64,000 nt of DNA from Billgrantia tianxiuensis (lineage in GTDB: Bacteria > Pseudomonadota > Gammaproteobacteria > Pseudomonadales > Halomonadaceae): the NCBI RefSeq assembly GCF_009834345.1, contig NZ_CP035042.1, forward strand, positions 372,001 through 436,000, read 5' to 3'. The notes under the pieces are model-generated. The model was not told the origin of the DNA. It saw only the letters and a program-made list of their open reading frames with translations, and made no database searches. The position numbers and the translations under genes were made by a program. Shown piece after piece: positions 44,140 to 55,442 of this stretch. Position 1 is the stretch's first letter; every line of letters starts with the position of its first letter.

Positions 44140-45300
44140 TCAATAGCCGGTCATTTCCAGATAGCCGATGCCCAGATTGTCGCCGCTCTCGGCGTCGCGG
44201 GCGATCACCTCTCCCTCCCAGTAGGCCACGCTGGTGTCCATCCAGCGCTCGGCGTGAGGCGCCTCGACGATCATATCGAGCCCGGCGCGGGGAATCTCCA
44301 GGCGCCAGCGGGTCGGCACCTCGCGCCCTGCCACGCGCTGGGTGGCCAGCGGCGTCATGCCGATCTCGTCCGGGGCCAGCGCGGTGGGCTCGCCCTCGGG
44401 GTCGATCCAGGTGCCCGAACGGTAGTCGCCGCCGTCGGCGCCGCCACCGCGCAGTTGGAAGGCCATCAGCTTGTGGCCGCTCTCCAGGTGCAGCGAGAAC
44501 CAGTCCCAGCCCTGCTGCTCGGGGCCCAGCAGTTGGCTGCTCCACTCGCGGTCGAGCCAGCCGCGCCCGCTCACCGCGCGGGTTTCGCCGTCCAGGGTGA
44601 CCTCGCCTTCCACGCGCCAGAACGGCTGGCTGTAGTACATGGAACCTTGACCGTCAGCGGATTTCTGGCTGAAGCCCCCCACGCCGTGCAGCACCAGCGG
44701 CCCCTCGGCGACAAGGGTCAGGTCATAGCCGAAGCCGCCGTGCGCGTCATCCTGGTGAGCCGTCAGCGTGAGCTCGGTGAAGGTGCCGCCCGGCTCGTCT
44801 GAGGTATCGACGCGAGTGGCCAGCTGCCAGTGATCGATCCAGGCGCGGAAGGGCTCGGCCACCGCGCCCGCCTGGCCGTCGTCCTGCCCGGAATGGCTGC
44901 GGGCGAAGCGCTCCGCCACGCGGTGGGTCTCGCCGCGGGAGACCGCCATGTGCGCCATCCACAGCTGATCGGCGGCCCAAGGGGAGGGTTCGGGGCGTTC
45001 GTCCAGTGGCTCTCTTGGTTCAGTCAGCGCCTGGCGGAACAGAGTCCACTGCAGGCCCAGCGGCTCGCCGCGTTCGTCCTCGAGATTGGCGGTGAGGTAC
45101 CACCACTCGATGCGGTAGTCCGGGTGGGCGGCGTGGTCCTCGGGGAAACTCAGGCGGATGTCCTCGTGGGCCTGGACGAAGTCGCCAGCCTCCTGGCCCA
45201 GCCCGGCGAAGCCGGCGGTCTCGGTGGGTGGCGATTCTTCGCCGCAGCCCGCCAGCCAGAGCGCCGCCAGCAGCGCGGCCAAGATGGCGATACGCCTCAT
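44140..45300 (-). CDS. AttH/CrtC-like (lipocalin-type) lipoprotein partner of an ABC permease
   Basis: 386 residues from the ATG at 45300, which overlaps the FtsX-like permease stop. Lipobox ALWLAGC. IRLSFPEDHAAHPDYRIEWWYLTANLED, LWMAHMAVS, GWLDREWSSQLLGPEQQGWDWFSLHLESG and LMAFQLRGG are hallmarks of the hydroxyneurosporene-synthase-like (CrtC, AttH) two-barrel fold. These proteins occur next to LolD/FtsX-type ABC genes (the AttEFGH arrangement). Ligand unknown; a hydrophobic molecule is expected. Confidence 0.87.
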   Translation of the reverse strand: MRRIAILAALLAALWLAGCGEESPPTETAGFAGLGQEAGDFVQAHEDIRLSFPEDHAAHPDYRIEWWYLTANLEDERGEPLGLQWTLFRQALTEPREPLDERPEPSPWAADQLWMAHMAVSRGETHRVAERFARSHSGQDDGQAGAVAEPFRAWIDHWQLATRVDTSDEPGGTFTELTLTAHQDDAHGGFGYDLTLVAEGPLVLHGVGGFSQKSADGQGSMYYSQPFWRVEGEVTLDGETRAVSGRGWLDREWSSQLLGPEQQGWDWFSLHLESGHKLMAFQLRGGGADGGDYRSGTWIDPEGEPTALAPDEIGMTPLATQRVAGREVPTRWRLEIPRAGLDMIVEAPHAERWMDTSVAYWEGEVIARDAESGDNLGIGYLEMTGY

Positions 45301-47795
45301 GTGGCCTCCTCCGCCAGCAGGGCGCGGGGCGGCGTGCGCCACAGTTTCGTTGCCGGCAGCGCGGCGGCAGCCAGCGCCACGCCTACCGCGGTGGCCAGCG
45401 TGAGGGCCATCTCACCGGGGAAGACGTACAGCGGCAGGCGCCAGCCGAAGGCCGCCACATTGATCACCGCCACCAGCCCCAGCGCCAACAGCATGCCCAG
45501 CGGCAGCGCCAGGGCGCCGACCACGAAGGACGCGCCGCCGAGCTGGGCCAGCTGCACCGTCACCAGCCGCTGGCGCGGCACCCCCAGTGCCCACAGCGGC
45601 GCCAGCTGAAGGCGGCGCTCCCGGGCCTGGGCCAGCAGGCTCGCCAGCAGCGCCAGGGCGGCCACCCCCAGGGTCAGCGCAGAGAGTGCCCGGGTGATGG
45701 TGAAGGTACGCTCGAAGATGCCGGTGGCGATACGCTTCACCTCGCGCTGATCCACCAACTCGTCGCCGCCGATAGCGAAGTGCTGGCGCAAGCCCGTTCT
45801 CAGCGCGGCCCCGTCGCCGCCCGGCGCCAGCACGATGCCGATGGAGCCCGGCGGGGCGGCGAAGCGGCGGGCGAGCTCCGGCGTGGCCAGCAGCACTTCG
45901 CCGCGGGTGTTGCCGTAGTCGGGGTAGACGGCGGCGACCGGCAGAACCGCTTCCCCACCCGGCGCCGTCAGGCCGATGCGGTCGCCCGGGGCGACCCCCT
46001 CGGCGATGGCGAGCTGCTCGTTGACGAAGGCCGCCTCGCCCGCGGCGAAGGCCTGCCAGGCTTCGTCGCGGCCGGCCCGGGTCGCCAGCAGCGGCCAGCT
46101 CGGCAACAGCGCCGCGCCGGGGGTGATGCCGTAGACGCCCACCGGCAGGGCCAGTTCGCGCGTGTCAGCGTCGCGCTCCACGGCAATCAAGGTACCCTCG
46201 CTGCGGCGGGTGGGCAGCAGCTCTTCGACCTCACTGTGCTTGGCCAGCCAGGCGTGGATGTCGTCGTGCTGCTCGACGGGCGGGCGCAGGTAGAAGTCCG
46301 CCACCAGGCGCTGGTCGAGCCAGTCGAGGAAGGTCAGGCGAAAGCCGCCGACCATGCTGCTCACGCCCAGGTTGGCGGAGAGCGCGATCAGCAGCGCCAT
46401 CATCGCCAGGGCCAGTCGCGGCAGTTGCAGCTGCAGGTCGGCCAGCGCCCACTGGGCCAAGGGGCGGCGGCGCAGCAGGCGGCCGAGCCCGGCCAGCAGC
46501 AGGGCGATAAGCGGCGGCAGCCACAGCGCGCTGGCCAGCAGCAGCGCGGCGACCAGACCGAAGCCGGCCAGCAGTCCCTCGCTCGGCGGCTGCCAGGCGA
46601 GCCACAGCCACAGGGCCAGACCGCCGAGGGCCACGGCGCCGCCCGCCGCGCTCATCAGCTTGAGCTGACGCTGAAAGCCGCTGCGCCAGGCCTGGGCCTG
46701 GCCCAGCCCCAGCACGCTCAAGCGGGCCGCTCGCCACAGCACGCCGCTGCCGGCCAGCAGTAGTCCGCCCAGGGTCACGGCGAGACCACCGAACCAGTAG
46801 TGCCAGGGCAGGTTGAGGGTGACCGCCACGTCGGCGCCGTAGAGGCTGCCCAGGGTGGCCGCCACATCGGGCTGCAGCGCCCGGGCCAGCCACACGCCGC
46901 TGACGATGCCGGCCAGGGCACCGACGACACCCAGCAGCAACAGCTCCAGGGCGAGCAGCCCGACCAGCCCGCGCCCCGACACACCCAGGGCGCGTAGCGT
47001 ACGCAAGAGCCCCAGGCGCTGTTCCAGGGCCAAGCCCAGCGCCGCCTGTACGATGAACAGCCCCACGACCAGCGCCAGCAGCGCCATGGCGGTGAGGTTG
47101 AGATGGAAGCTCTCGGTCAACTGGCCGGGCGAGACCAGCGTGGCCGCCCGGGTCAGTACCAGTCCTGCCGGGGCCTGTTCGAGCGCGTCGGGGGCGGTGA
47201 CCAGGCGGGTGATGCGCTCGCCGCTGTCGAGCAGCGTCGCGGCGGCGGCGATGTCCATCACCAGGGTGTCGGGAGGCAGCCTGGGGGCCAGGATCAGCGG
47301 CGGCAGCCGGGCCTCGGCCAGGCGCGGCGCGGCGCCGGGGGCCTCGCGGTGGCTCACTCCCAGCGCCGGCAACGTGTCCGGGGCGACGCGGGTCTGCCAT
47401 GGCGGGGTGAGAAAATCGGTCAGCTCGCCCTGGCTCGAGGCGGCGGCAAAGGCGTTGTCGCCGGGCAGGGTGAAGGGCTCGATGCCGATCACCGTCAGTT
47501 GGGTGCCGTCGGGGGCTTCGATGCTGCCTTCCAGCAGCGGCGAGACGGGCAGGCCGGCGCGGCGCAGGCGCAGGTAGTCGTCGCGGGTCAGCGGCTCGCC
47601 GTCGCGGCGCTCCAGGCGGTCGAGTCCGGTAGTGAACAGCGCCTCGGCGCGGGCGTAGCTGTCGCGGGCCGAGGCGTTGATCGCCTGCACGCCGCTCCAC
47701 AGCGCGCTGGCCACCCACAGCCCCAGCAGCAGCATGGCGAGCTGGCCGGGGTGACGCTTGTAGTGGGAGAGCAGGGTGGCGAAGGCGGTCAGCAT
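45297..47795 (-). CDS. FtsX-like ABC transporter permease (MacB/LolC-type, AttF/G-like fusion)
   Basis: 832 residues. A membrane anchor near 20-40, a large periplasmic domain, then FtsX domain 1 (AMALLALVVGLFIVQAALGLALEQRLGLLRTLRALGVS), a second anchor group, another periplasmic domain, and a C-terminal FtsX domain (ALTLGVAALALLASLLAQARERRLQLAPLWALGVPRQRL). Two FtsX units in one chain replace a permease heterodimer. The start overlaps the ATPase stop. Likely a mechanotransmission or lipid/lipoprotein-extraction ABC system with the adjacent lipoprotein. Confidence 0.9.
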   Translation of the reverse strand: MLTAFATLLSHYKRHPGQLAMLLLGLWVASALWSGVQAINASARDSYARAEALFTTGLDRLERRDGEPLTRDDYLRLRRAGLPVSPLLEGSIEAPDGTQLTVIGIEPFTLPGDNAFAAASSQGELTDFLTPPWQTRVAPDTLPALGVSHREAPGAAPRLAEARLPPLILAPRLPPDTLVMDIAAAATLLDSGERITRLVTAPDALEQAPAGLVLTRAATLVSPGQLTESFHLNLTAMALLALVVGLFIVQAALGLALEQRLGLLRTLRALGVSGRGLVGLLALELLLLGVVGALAGIVSGVWLARALQPDVAATLGSLYGADVAVTLNLPWHYWFGGLAVTLGGLLLAGSGVLWRAARLSVLGLGQAQAWRSGFQRQLKLMSAAGGAVALGGLALWLWLAWQPPSEGLLAGFGLVAALLLASALWLPPLIALLLAGLGRLLRRRPLAQWALADLQLQLPRLALAMMALLIALSANLGVSSMVGGFRLTFLDWLDQRLVADFYLRPPVEQHDDIHAWLAKHSEVEELLPTRRSEGTLIAVERDADTRELALPVGVYGITPGAALLPSWPLLATRAGRDEAWQAFAAGEAAFVNEQLAIAEGVAPGDRIGLTAPGGEAVLPVAAVYPDYGNTRGEVLLATPELARRFAAPPGSIGIVLAPGGDGAALRTGLRQHFAIGGDELVDQREVKRIATGIFERTFTITRALSALTLGVAALALLASLLAQARERRLQLAPLWALGVPRQRLVTVQLAQLGGASFVVGALALPLGMLLALGLVAVINVAAFGWRLPLYVFPGEMALTLATAVGVALAAAALPATKLWRTPPRALLAEEAT

Positions 47796-48493
47796 CAGCG
47801 GCGGCTCGGCTCCGGTTGCGTGAGCCCCGATTCCGTGAGAGCGCCCAGCCGGCCGTGGGTGAGGCGCAGGCAGCGGTCCAGCGGTGCCGCCACCTGGGCG
47901 CTGTGGGTCACCATCAGCAGGGCGCTGCCGGCCTCGCGTACAAGTTCCAGCAGCAGGGCCAGCACCTCGCCGGCGGTGGTCTCGTCGAGGTTGCCGGTGG
48001 GTTCGTCAGCCAGCAGCAGGGCGGGACGCGGCGCCAGCGCCCGGCCGATGGCCAGGCGCTGCTGTTGGCCGCCGGAGAGCTGCTCGGGGTAGCGCCGTTC
48101 CAGGCCGGCAAGTCCCAGTCGTTGCATCAAGTGCGCCGACCACTCGGGCGTTTCGCGCCCGGCCAGCCGTGCCTGCAGGCGCAGGTTGTCGAGCACGTTC
48201 AGGCTCGGCACCAGGTGGAACTGCTGGAACACCAGGCCCAGGGTATCGCGGCGCAGGCGGGCGCGGGCCGGTTCGTCCAGCGCGGAGATCGAGCGGTCGG
48301 CAAGGAGTACCTCGCCGCTGTCCGGCAAGTCGAGCCCCGCCGCCAGGTGCAGCAGGGTCGACTTGCCGCTGCCGGACTCGCCCATCAGCGCCAGACTCTC
48401 ACCGCCGCGCAACTCGAGGTCGACGCCCTCCAGCACCGCAAGCGGACCCTGGGGCGTGGCGTAGGTCTTGTAAACCTGGCGAAATTCGAGCAT
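47795..48493 (-). CDS. LolD/MacB-type ABC transporter ATP-binding protein
   Basis: The preferred ATG at 48493 (MLEFRQVYK) follows GGGAG; an ATG at 48511 is in frame. About 232 residues: Walker A GESGSGKSTLLHLAAGLD, Q-loop LVFQQFHLVPSLNVLDN, signature LSGGQQQRLAIGRALA, Walker B LLLADEPTGNLD, H-loop MVTHSAQ. First gene of the three-gene ABC/FtsX/AttH set. Confidence 0.92.
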   Translation of the reverse strand: MLEFRQVYKTYATPQGPLAVLEGVDLELRGGESLALMGESGSGKSTLLHLAAGLDLPDSGEVLLADRSISALDEPARARLRRDTLGLVFQQFHLVPSLNVLDNLRLQARLAGRETPEWSAHLMQRLGLAGLERRYPEQLSGGQQQRLAIGRALAPRPALLLADEPTGNLDETTAGEVLALLLELVREAGSALLMVTHSAQVAAPLDRCLRLTHGRLGALTESGLTQPEPSRR

Positions 48494-48616
48494 GGCGGCT
48501 CCCGTCGACATTGCAGCGATGATGCCAGGGTTGCAGAGTATCCAACCAAGGCAGCGAGTAACTTACCATGAGCTCGCGGCCCGATGTCGCCAGGCCGAAG
48601 CCGGAGGGAGGCGAGC

Positions 48617-49633
48617 GTGACCGTCACGGTATCCATGCATTTCGTCAACGAGCTGTTCCGCGGGGTGCCCGAGAGCGAGGCGGCCCGCGAGGGCTATCTC
48701 GCTCGTGCGGGCATCTCGCCGTTCCTGCTCACTGCGCCCCACGGGCGAGTGACCGTGGAGCAGTTCGCCACGCTCTACCGGCTGCTGGTCAACGCGTACG
48801 ACGACGAGACGCCGGGCTTCTTCGCCCGGCCGCTGCGCAGCGGCACGCTCAAGCTGCTGTGCCTGAGCGTGCTGGAGGCGCCCACGCTGAAGGTGGCGCT
48901 GCATCGCTATACGCTGTTCTTCCGCATCGTGCTGGACGACTTCGGCTATGAGTATCGCGTCGAGGACGGGCTGGCGCGGGTGGCGCTGGTGGAGCATCGG
49001 CCGCCGGCGGGCAGCCGTATCCTGGTGCACGAGCTGATGCTCAAGCTGTTCCACGGTATCGCTTCGTGGATGGTCGCACGCAAGATCCCTCCGGTGATGA
49101 TGGAGTGCGCCTACGCGCAGCCATCCCACAGCGCCGACTATCTCTACTTCTATCCGGGCAAGGTGAGCTTCGAGCGCGAGCAGACCGCCATCTACTTCGA
49201 TGCCGCCCTGCTAGAGCAGCCGATCCGGCAGACCAAGAAGCACCTGGGCGCTTTCCTGCGCCGGGCACCAGCCGACTGGTTCTACGTTTCCTTCGAAGAC
49301 CGTCTGGTGTCGCACCGCGTACGCGAGCACCTTTCGCGCCATCTGGCTACCTCGGGCTCGGTGCATGACGTGGCCCGGGCGCTGCACATGTCGGTGCGCA
49401 CCCTGTCGCGGCGGCTGGCCGCCGAGGGCACTCACTTCCAGGCGGTGAAGGACGAGTTTCGGCGCGATTTCGCCATTCAGGCCCTGACCCGCAGCGAGCG
49501 ACCGCTGCTGGCCATCGCCGACGAGCTGGGCTTTCAGGACCTGGCCTGCTTCAGCCGTGCCTTCAAGGGGTGGACGGGAAACTCGCCCGCCGCCTACCGG
49601 CGGGCGAGCGCGTCCCTGCTCCAGAGCGCCTGA
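48617..49633 (+). CDS. AraC family regulator with Arabinose_bd (OruR-like) domain
   Basis: The proposed GTG start at 48617 follows GGAGGGAGG; an ATG 18 bp later is possible. 338 residues. The N-terminal domain (MHFVNELFRGVPESEAAREGYLARAGIS) is of the type found in ArgR/OruR regulators. The C-terminal HTH pair is SVHDVARALHMSVRTLSRRLAAEGTHFQAVKDEFRRDFA and ADELGFQDLACFSRAFKGWTGNSPAAYRR. It converges on the acyl-CoA/BASS gene cluster and is its likely regulator. Confidence 0.9.
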   Translation: MTVTVSMHFVNELFRGVPESEAAREGYLARAGISPFLLTAPHGRVTVEQFATLYRLLVNAYDDETPGFFARPLRSGTLKLLCLSVLEAPTLKVALHRYTLFFRIVLDDFGYEYRVEDGLARVALVEHRPPAGSRILVHELMLKLFHGIASWMVARKIPPVMMECAYAQPSHSADYLYFYPGKVSFEREQTAIYFDAALLEQPIRQTKKHLGAFLRRAPADWFYVSFEDRLVSHRVREHLSRHLATSGSVHDVARALHMSVRTLSRRLAAEGTHFQAVKDEFRRDFAIQALTRSERPLLAIADELGFQDLACFSRAFKGWTGNSPAAYRRASASLLQSA

Positions 49634-49643
49634 ATCCGCGCCG

Positions 49644-50540
49644 TCAGGCCGGCTCGACCTTGGCCTGGTCCCGTGCCAGTTCCTCGTGCCGGGTCATGCG
49701 GCGGTAGAAGAGCGTGGCAATGGTGGAGTTGATGACGATGAACAGCGAGTACATCACCGGCATCAGCAGGATCAGCTGCTGGGTTTCGTCGGCGAAGGTC
49801 ATGATCACGATCAGCGCCGCCAGCGGACCGTTCTGAATGCCGGTCTCCAGCGATACCGTTCTCGCCTTCTGTGGGTTCAGCCGCAGCGCGCGGGAGAACA
49901 GGTAGCCGAAGGCGAAGCCGATCAGGCCCACCAGAATGACCGCGGCATAGACCTCCCAGCCGGTCTCCACCAGCAGACGCCAGTTCCTGGGCACCCAGGT
50001 GACCACCAGGAAGAGGATGACGATGGCACCGAGGATGCCCCCCATCAGCTCGATGACAGCGCCGACGTTGGAGTTCCTGCGCCGCAGCCACATGCCGATG
50101 AGGGTAGGGATCAGCAGCACGAAGAGCAGCCGGGCGATCTGATCCGGCGGAATGCGGAAGGCATCGTCGATTCCCTGGGTGTACAGCTCCATCAGCAGGG
50201 GCACCATGATGAAACCGGCCAGGGTGGAGCAGATGGTCATCATGATGCTCAGGCTGAGCAGGCTTTTCGAGAAGTAGGCGAAGATGTTGGACGTGGTACC
50301 GCCCGGCATGCAGCCCACCAGTATCAGGCCCACCGTTTGCTCAGGAGTCAGATTCAGAATCCGCGACAGGACGAAGGCGATCAACGGCATCAGCATGTAC
50401 TGGGAGGCGAACCCCACACCGACGGCCTGCGGGTGGCGCAGGGCCAGCCTGAAGTCCTTGAAGGTCAGCGACGACCCCATGCCGAACATGATGATCACCA
50501 TCATGAGGGAGAGCAGGGTCTCTTCCAATGGGCTCAGCAT
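49644..50540 (-). CDS. Bile acid:sodium symporter (BASS) family transporter
   Basis: 298 residues with about nine to ten membrane segments. MFGMGSSLTFKDFRLALRHPQAVGVGFASQYMLMPLIAF, GLILVGCMPGGTTSNIFAYFSK and VSLETGIQNGPLAALI are conserved sodium-site regions of the family. It lies at the 3' end of a leftward acyl-CoA metabolism cluster, 68 bp beyond a fadD-like gene, so an organic-acid substrate activated by that ligase is plausible. Confidence 0.9.
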   Translation of the reverse strand: MLSPLEETLLSLMMVIIMFGMGSSLTFKDFRLALRHPQAVGVGFASQYMLMPLIAFVLSRILNLTPEQTVGLILVGCMPGGTTSNIFAYFSKSLLSLSIMMTICSTLAGFIMVPLLMELYTQGIDDAFRIPPDQIARLLFVLLIPTLIGMWLRRRNSNVGAVIELMGGILGAIVILFLVVTWVPRNWRLLVETGWEVYAAVILVGLIGFAFGYLFSRALRLNPQKARTVSLETGIQNGPLAALIVIMTFADETQQLILLMPVMYSLFIVINSTIATLFYRRMTRHEELARDQAKVEPA

Positions 50541-50608
50541 TCGTTATGCTCCAGCGTCTCGTTGTTATTGAGTCGTTGTTATCGGCTCTGCTACGCAACC
50601 CATGAGAG

Positions 50609-52342
<1,734 letters not shown>

Positions 52343-52478
52343 GAATGGCCTCTCGTGGGTGGTCTGGCTGCTGCGCAGGGTGGTCGCTCCTGCTCTGAGT
52401 GCAGCGACTCAGACCTTTTTATTATCTTCTTACAGTAACCAGCTCTGCGGTTGAACGACAGTTGAACAGCAATAATGA

Positions 52479-52500
52479 AAGGGCCGCCCGGGCGGCCCTT
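52479..52500 (-). terminator. Terminator downstream of the medium-chain acyl-CoA ligase gene
   Basis: AAGGGCCGCCCGGGCGGCCCTT, a self-complementary 22-bp sequence, followed on the minus strand by TCATTATT. It lies 20 bp beyond the stop of the ligase at 52520 and separates it from the fadD-like unit. Confidence 0.8.
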
Positions 52501-52519
52501 GCTCCCTCCGCTGTCTGAT

Positions 52520-54172
52520 TCACACCTCCTGGCGAATGCGCTTCTTGTCGAGCTTGCCCACGCTGGTCTTGGGAATCTCATCGACGAAGCGAACGAACGA
52601 CGGGATCGCCCAACGGTTGATGCGGCCCTCGTCGACGAAGCGCTGCAGGAAGGCCTGGACCTCCTCCGCCTGGGGCGGGTAGTTGAGATCGCTGGGCACT
52701 GCCAGCGCTGCGGGGCGCTCGCCCCACTTCTCGTCGGGTACGCCGATCACCGCCACCTCAGAGATACCCGGGCACTGGCCGATCAGGTTCTCCAGCTCCA
52801 GCGAGGAAATCCACTCACCGCCGGTCTTGATCACGTCCTTGATGCGGTCGCGGATCTGCAGGAAACCGCGCTCGTCGAGTACCGCCACGTCGCCGGTATG
52901 CAGCCAGCCGTCGCGCCACAGCTCCTCGCTGCGGGTCTCCTCCTTGTAGTAGCCCTGGGTCAGCCAGGGGGCGCGCACGCGCACCTCGCCCACGCTTTCT
53001 CCATCGTGGGGCAGTGGGGTGCCGCTCTCGTCGACCACCTGGAGATGCACCAAGGGTACGGGCACGCCGGCCTTGCAGCGCCACGGCAGTTGGGTCGCGA
53101 AGTCGGCCTCGTTGATGTCCCGGGGCAGGATGTCGGCGGTGAGCAGCGGACAGGTTTCGGACATGCCGTAGGCGCTGCGAGTATCGATGCCCAGCTCCCA
53201 GGCTTTCTGCGCCAGCGGCTGAGTCAGGGCGCTGCCGCCCACCAGTACCTTCCAGCCGGAGAGACCGACCTTGCCGGAAGCGATCGCCTCGGCGCTTACC
53301 ACCATGTTGAGCAGGGTCGGCACGCAGTGGGAGAAGTCGACCTTCTCGCCCACCAGCAGCTTGACCAGCATGTCGGGCTCGTAGCGCCCGGGGTAGACCT
53401 GGGTGGCGCCCATCAGCGTGGCGGTGTAGGGCACGCCCCACGCATGCACGTGGAACATCGGCGTGATCGGCATGTACACCTTGTCGCGGTTGAGCAGCTC
53501 GAAGCCCGGGGTCTGGAAGGCGTTGGCCTCGCCCAGGGTGTGCAGGACCAACTGGCGATGAGTGAAGAACACCCCCTTCGGGTTGCCGGTGGTGCCGGTG
53601 GTGTAGAACAGCGTGGCCACCGCGTTCTCGTCGAAGGTGGGGAAATCGTAATGGCTAGGCTGTGTGGTCAGCAGCGCCTCGTATTCGCCCACCAGGTTCA
53701 ACGAACTCTGAACCTCGGCTGGCGCGTCCTGGCACAGCAGGTAGCCACGAATGCGCGGCAGACGCGTTGCCAAGGGCTCGAGCAGCGGCACGAAGTCCTC
53801 ATGCACTAGTACGAAATCGTCCTCGGCGTGCTCCATGGTGTAGTGGATCTGCTCCGGCGACAGGCGCACGTTCACGGTGTGCAGCACTGCGCCCAGCATG
53901 GGAATGGCGAAGAACGCCTCCAGGTAGCGGTGGCTGTCCCAGTCGAGCACCGCCACCACGTCACCGGCCTTGACGCCCTGGGCGCTGAGCGCATGGGCAA
54001 GCTGATGGACCCGCTCGCGGAAGCGGCGGTAGCCGTGGCGGCTCAGGTCGCGATAGACGATCTGGTTGTCGCCGGCCATGCGCACGCCGGAGTCGAGCAG
54101 CTCGCCGATCAGCAGCGGTGGGTTGGTGGCGGAGGGCGTGGCGGGCAGAATCTTCGGCGTGACGGTGTTCAT
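52520..54172 (-). CDS. AMP-dependent medium-chain acyl-CoA synthetase (AlkK-like)
   Basis: 550 residues. P-loop [32 protein letters not shown], hinge [30 protein letters not shown], and catalytic Lys in [49 protein letters not shown] is typical of the AlkK/medium-chain group. A second ligase in the same cluster suggests a different chain length or branched substrate. Confidence 0.9.
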   Translation of the reverse strand: MNTVTPKILPATPSATNPPLLIGELLDSGVRMAGDNQIVYRDLSRHGYRRFRERVHQLAHALSAQGVKAGDVVAVLDWDSHRYLEAFFAIPMLGAVLHTVNVRLSPEQIHYTMEHAEDDFVLVHEDFVPLLEPLATRLPRIRGYLLCQDAPAEVQSSLNLVGEYEALLTTQPSHYDFPTFDENAVATLFYTTGTTGNPKGVFFTHRQLVLHTLGEANAFQTPGFELLNRDKVYMPITPMFHVHAWGVPYTATLMGATQVYPGRYEPDMLVKLLVGEKVDFSHCVPTLLNMVVSAEAIASGKVGLSGWKVLVGGSALTQPLAQKAWELGIDTRSAYGMSETCPLLTADILPRDINEADFATQLPWRCKAGVPVPLVHLQVVDESGTPLPHDGESVGEVRVRAPWLTQGYYKEETRSEELWRDGWLHTGDVAVLDERGFLQIRDRIKDVIKTGGEWISSLELENLIGQCPGISEVAVIGVPDEKWGERPAALAVPSDLNYPPQAEEVQAFLQRFVDEGRINRWAIPSFVRFVDEIPKTSVGKLDKKRIRQEV

Positions 54173-54220
54173 CTACGTCTCCTTGTATTTGTTTTCACTC
54201 TGCGGCAGGTTGCGCCTCGA

Positions 54221-55411
54221 TCAGGCGCAGCGTTCGATGAGCAGCGCGATGCCCTGGCCGCCGCCGATGCACAGCGTGATCAGCCCGTAGCGACCGCCGG
54301 TGCGCTCCAGTTCGGCCAGCGCCTTGATGGTCAGAATGGCGCCGGTGGCGCCGACGGGATGCCCCAACCCCACGGCACCGCCGTTGGGATTGAGCCGCTC
54401 GGCGGGGAAGTCGAGTTCCTGCGCCACCGCCATGGCCTGGGCGGCGAAGGCCTCGTTGGACTCGATCACGTCGATGTCGGCGATGGTGAGGCCCGCCTCG
54501 TCGAGGCAGCGGCGCACGGCAGGAATCGGCCCCAGGCCCATCAGGCCGGGTTCGACCCCGGCGGTGCTGGCACAGATCAGCCGTGCACGCGGCGCAAGAC
54601 CGCGCCTGCTGGCCTCGTCGGCATAGGCCAGCACCAGGCTGGCGGCGCCGTCGTTGATGCCCGAGGCGTTGCCGGCGGTGACCACCCCCTCCTTGGCGAA
54701 GGCGGGCTTGAGCCGGGCGAGGTCCTCAAGCGTGACGCCGTCGCGCACGTGCTCGTCACGCGCGAACTGGCGCTCGTTCTTACCCTCGCGCACCGTGACC
54801 GGCACGATCTGCCCGTCGAAGCGGCCCTCGGCGATGGCACGGGCGGCCTTCCGGTGGCTCTCCAGGGCGAAGCGGTCGATGGCCTCGCGCTCGAGCCCGC
54901 AGCGCTTGGCGATGTTCTCGGCGGTCACGCCCATGTGGCCGCTGCCGAAGGGGTCGCTGAGCACGCCCAGGGTCAGGTCGGTGACGCTGGCGTGGCCCAT
55001 GCGCAGGCCGTTGCGCGCCTGGGGCGGCAGCAGGTAGGCGCCGCGACTCATCGACTCGGCGCCGCCGGCCAGTGCCAGGCGGCTGTCGCCGAGCACGATC
55101 TGCTGTGCCGCCGAGAGGATCGCCTGCACGCCGGAGCCGCACAGGCGATTGACGTTGAATGCCGCTGCGCCCTCGGGCACGCCGGCTTCCAGGGCGATGT
55201 GGCGCGCCAGGTAGGCGTCCTGCGGTCCGGTGGTGATGATGTGGCCGTAGACGGCATGGTCGATGGCGCCGGCTTCGAGGCCGGCGCGAGCCAGCGCCTC
55301 GCGGGCGGTGACGGTGCCCAGCTCATGGGGAGCGAGCCCGGCCAGGCTGCCGCCGAAGCTGCCGATGGCGGTGCGGGCGCTGCCGAGAATGACGACGGAA
55401 TCGAGCCGCAT
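54221..55411 (-). CDS. Acetyl-CoA C-acyltransferase (thiolase)
   Basis: 396 residues, ribosome site AGGAGA. Nucleophilic Cys in NRLCGSGVQAI, conserved NEAFAAQAMA, GHPVGATGA, and C-terminal Cys in LCIGGGQG. Complete thiolase with the size of biosynthetic or degradative tetrameric enzymes. In this cluster it most likely performs the last cleavage of beta-oxidation. It lies between the acyl-CoA dehydrogenase and the AlkK-like ligase genes. Confidence 0.93.
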   Translation of the reverse strand: MRLDSVVILGSARTAIGSFGGSLAGLAPHELGTVTAREALARAGLEAGAIDHAVYGHIITTGPQDAYLARHIALEAGVPEGAAAFNVNRLCGSGVQAILSAAQQIVLGDSRLALAGGAESMSRGAYLLPPQARNGLRMGHASVTDLTLGVLSDPFGSGHMGVTAENIAKRCGLEREAIDRFALESHRKAARAIAEGRFDGQIVPVTVREGKNERQFARDEHVRDGVTLEDLARLKPAFAKEGVVTAGNASGINDGAASLVLAYADEASRRGLAPRARLICASTAGVEPGLMGLGPIPAVRRCLDEAGLTIADIDVIESNEAFAAQAMAVAQELDFPAERLNPNGGAVGLGHPVGATGAILTIKALAELERTGGRYGLITLCIGGGQGIALLIERCA

Positions 55412-55442
55412 GAGATTCTCCTGTCTTGGATCTTGTGAGCGA

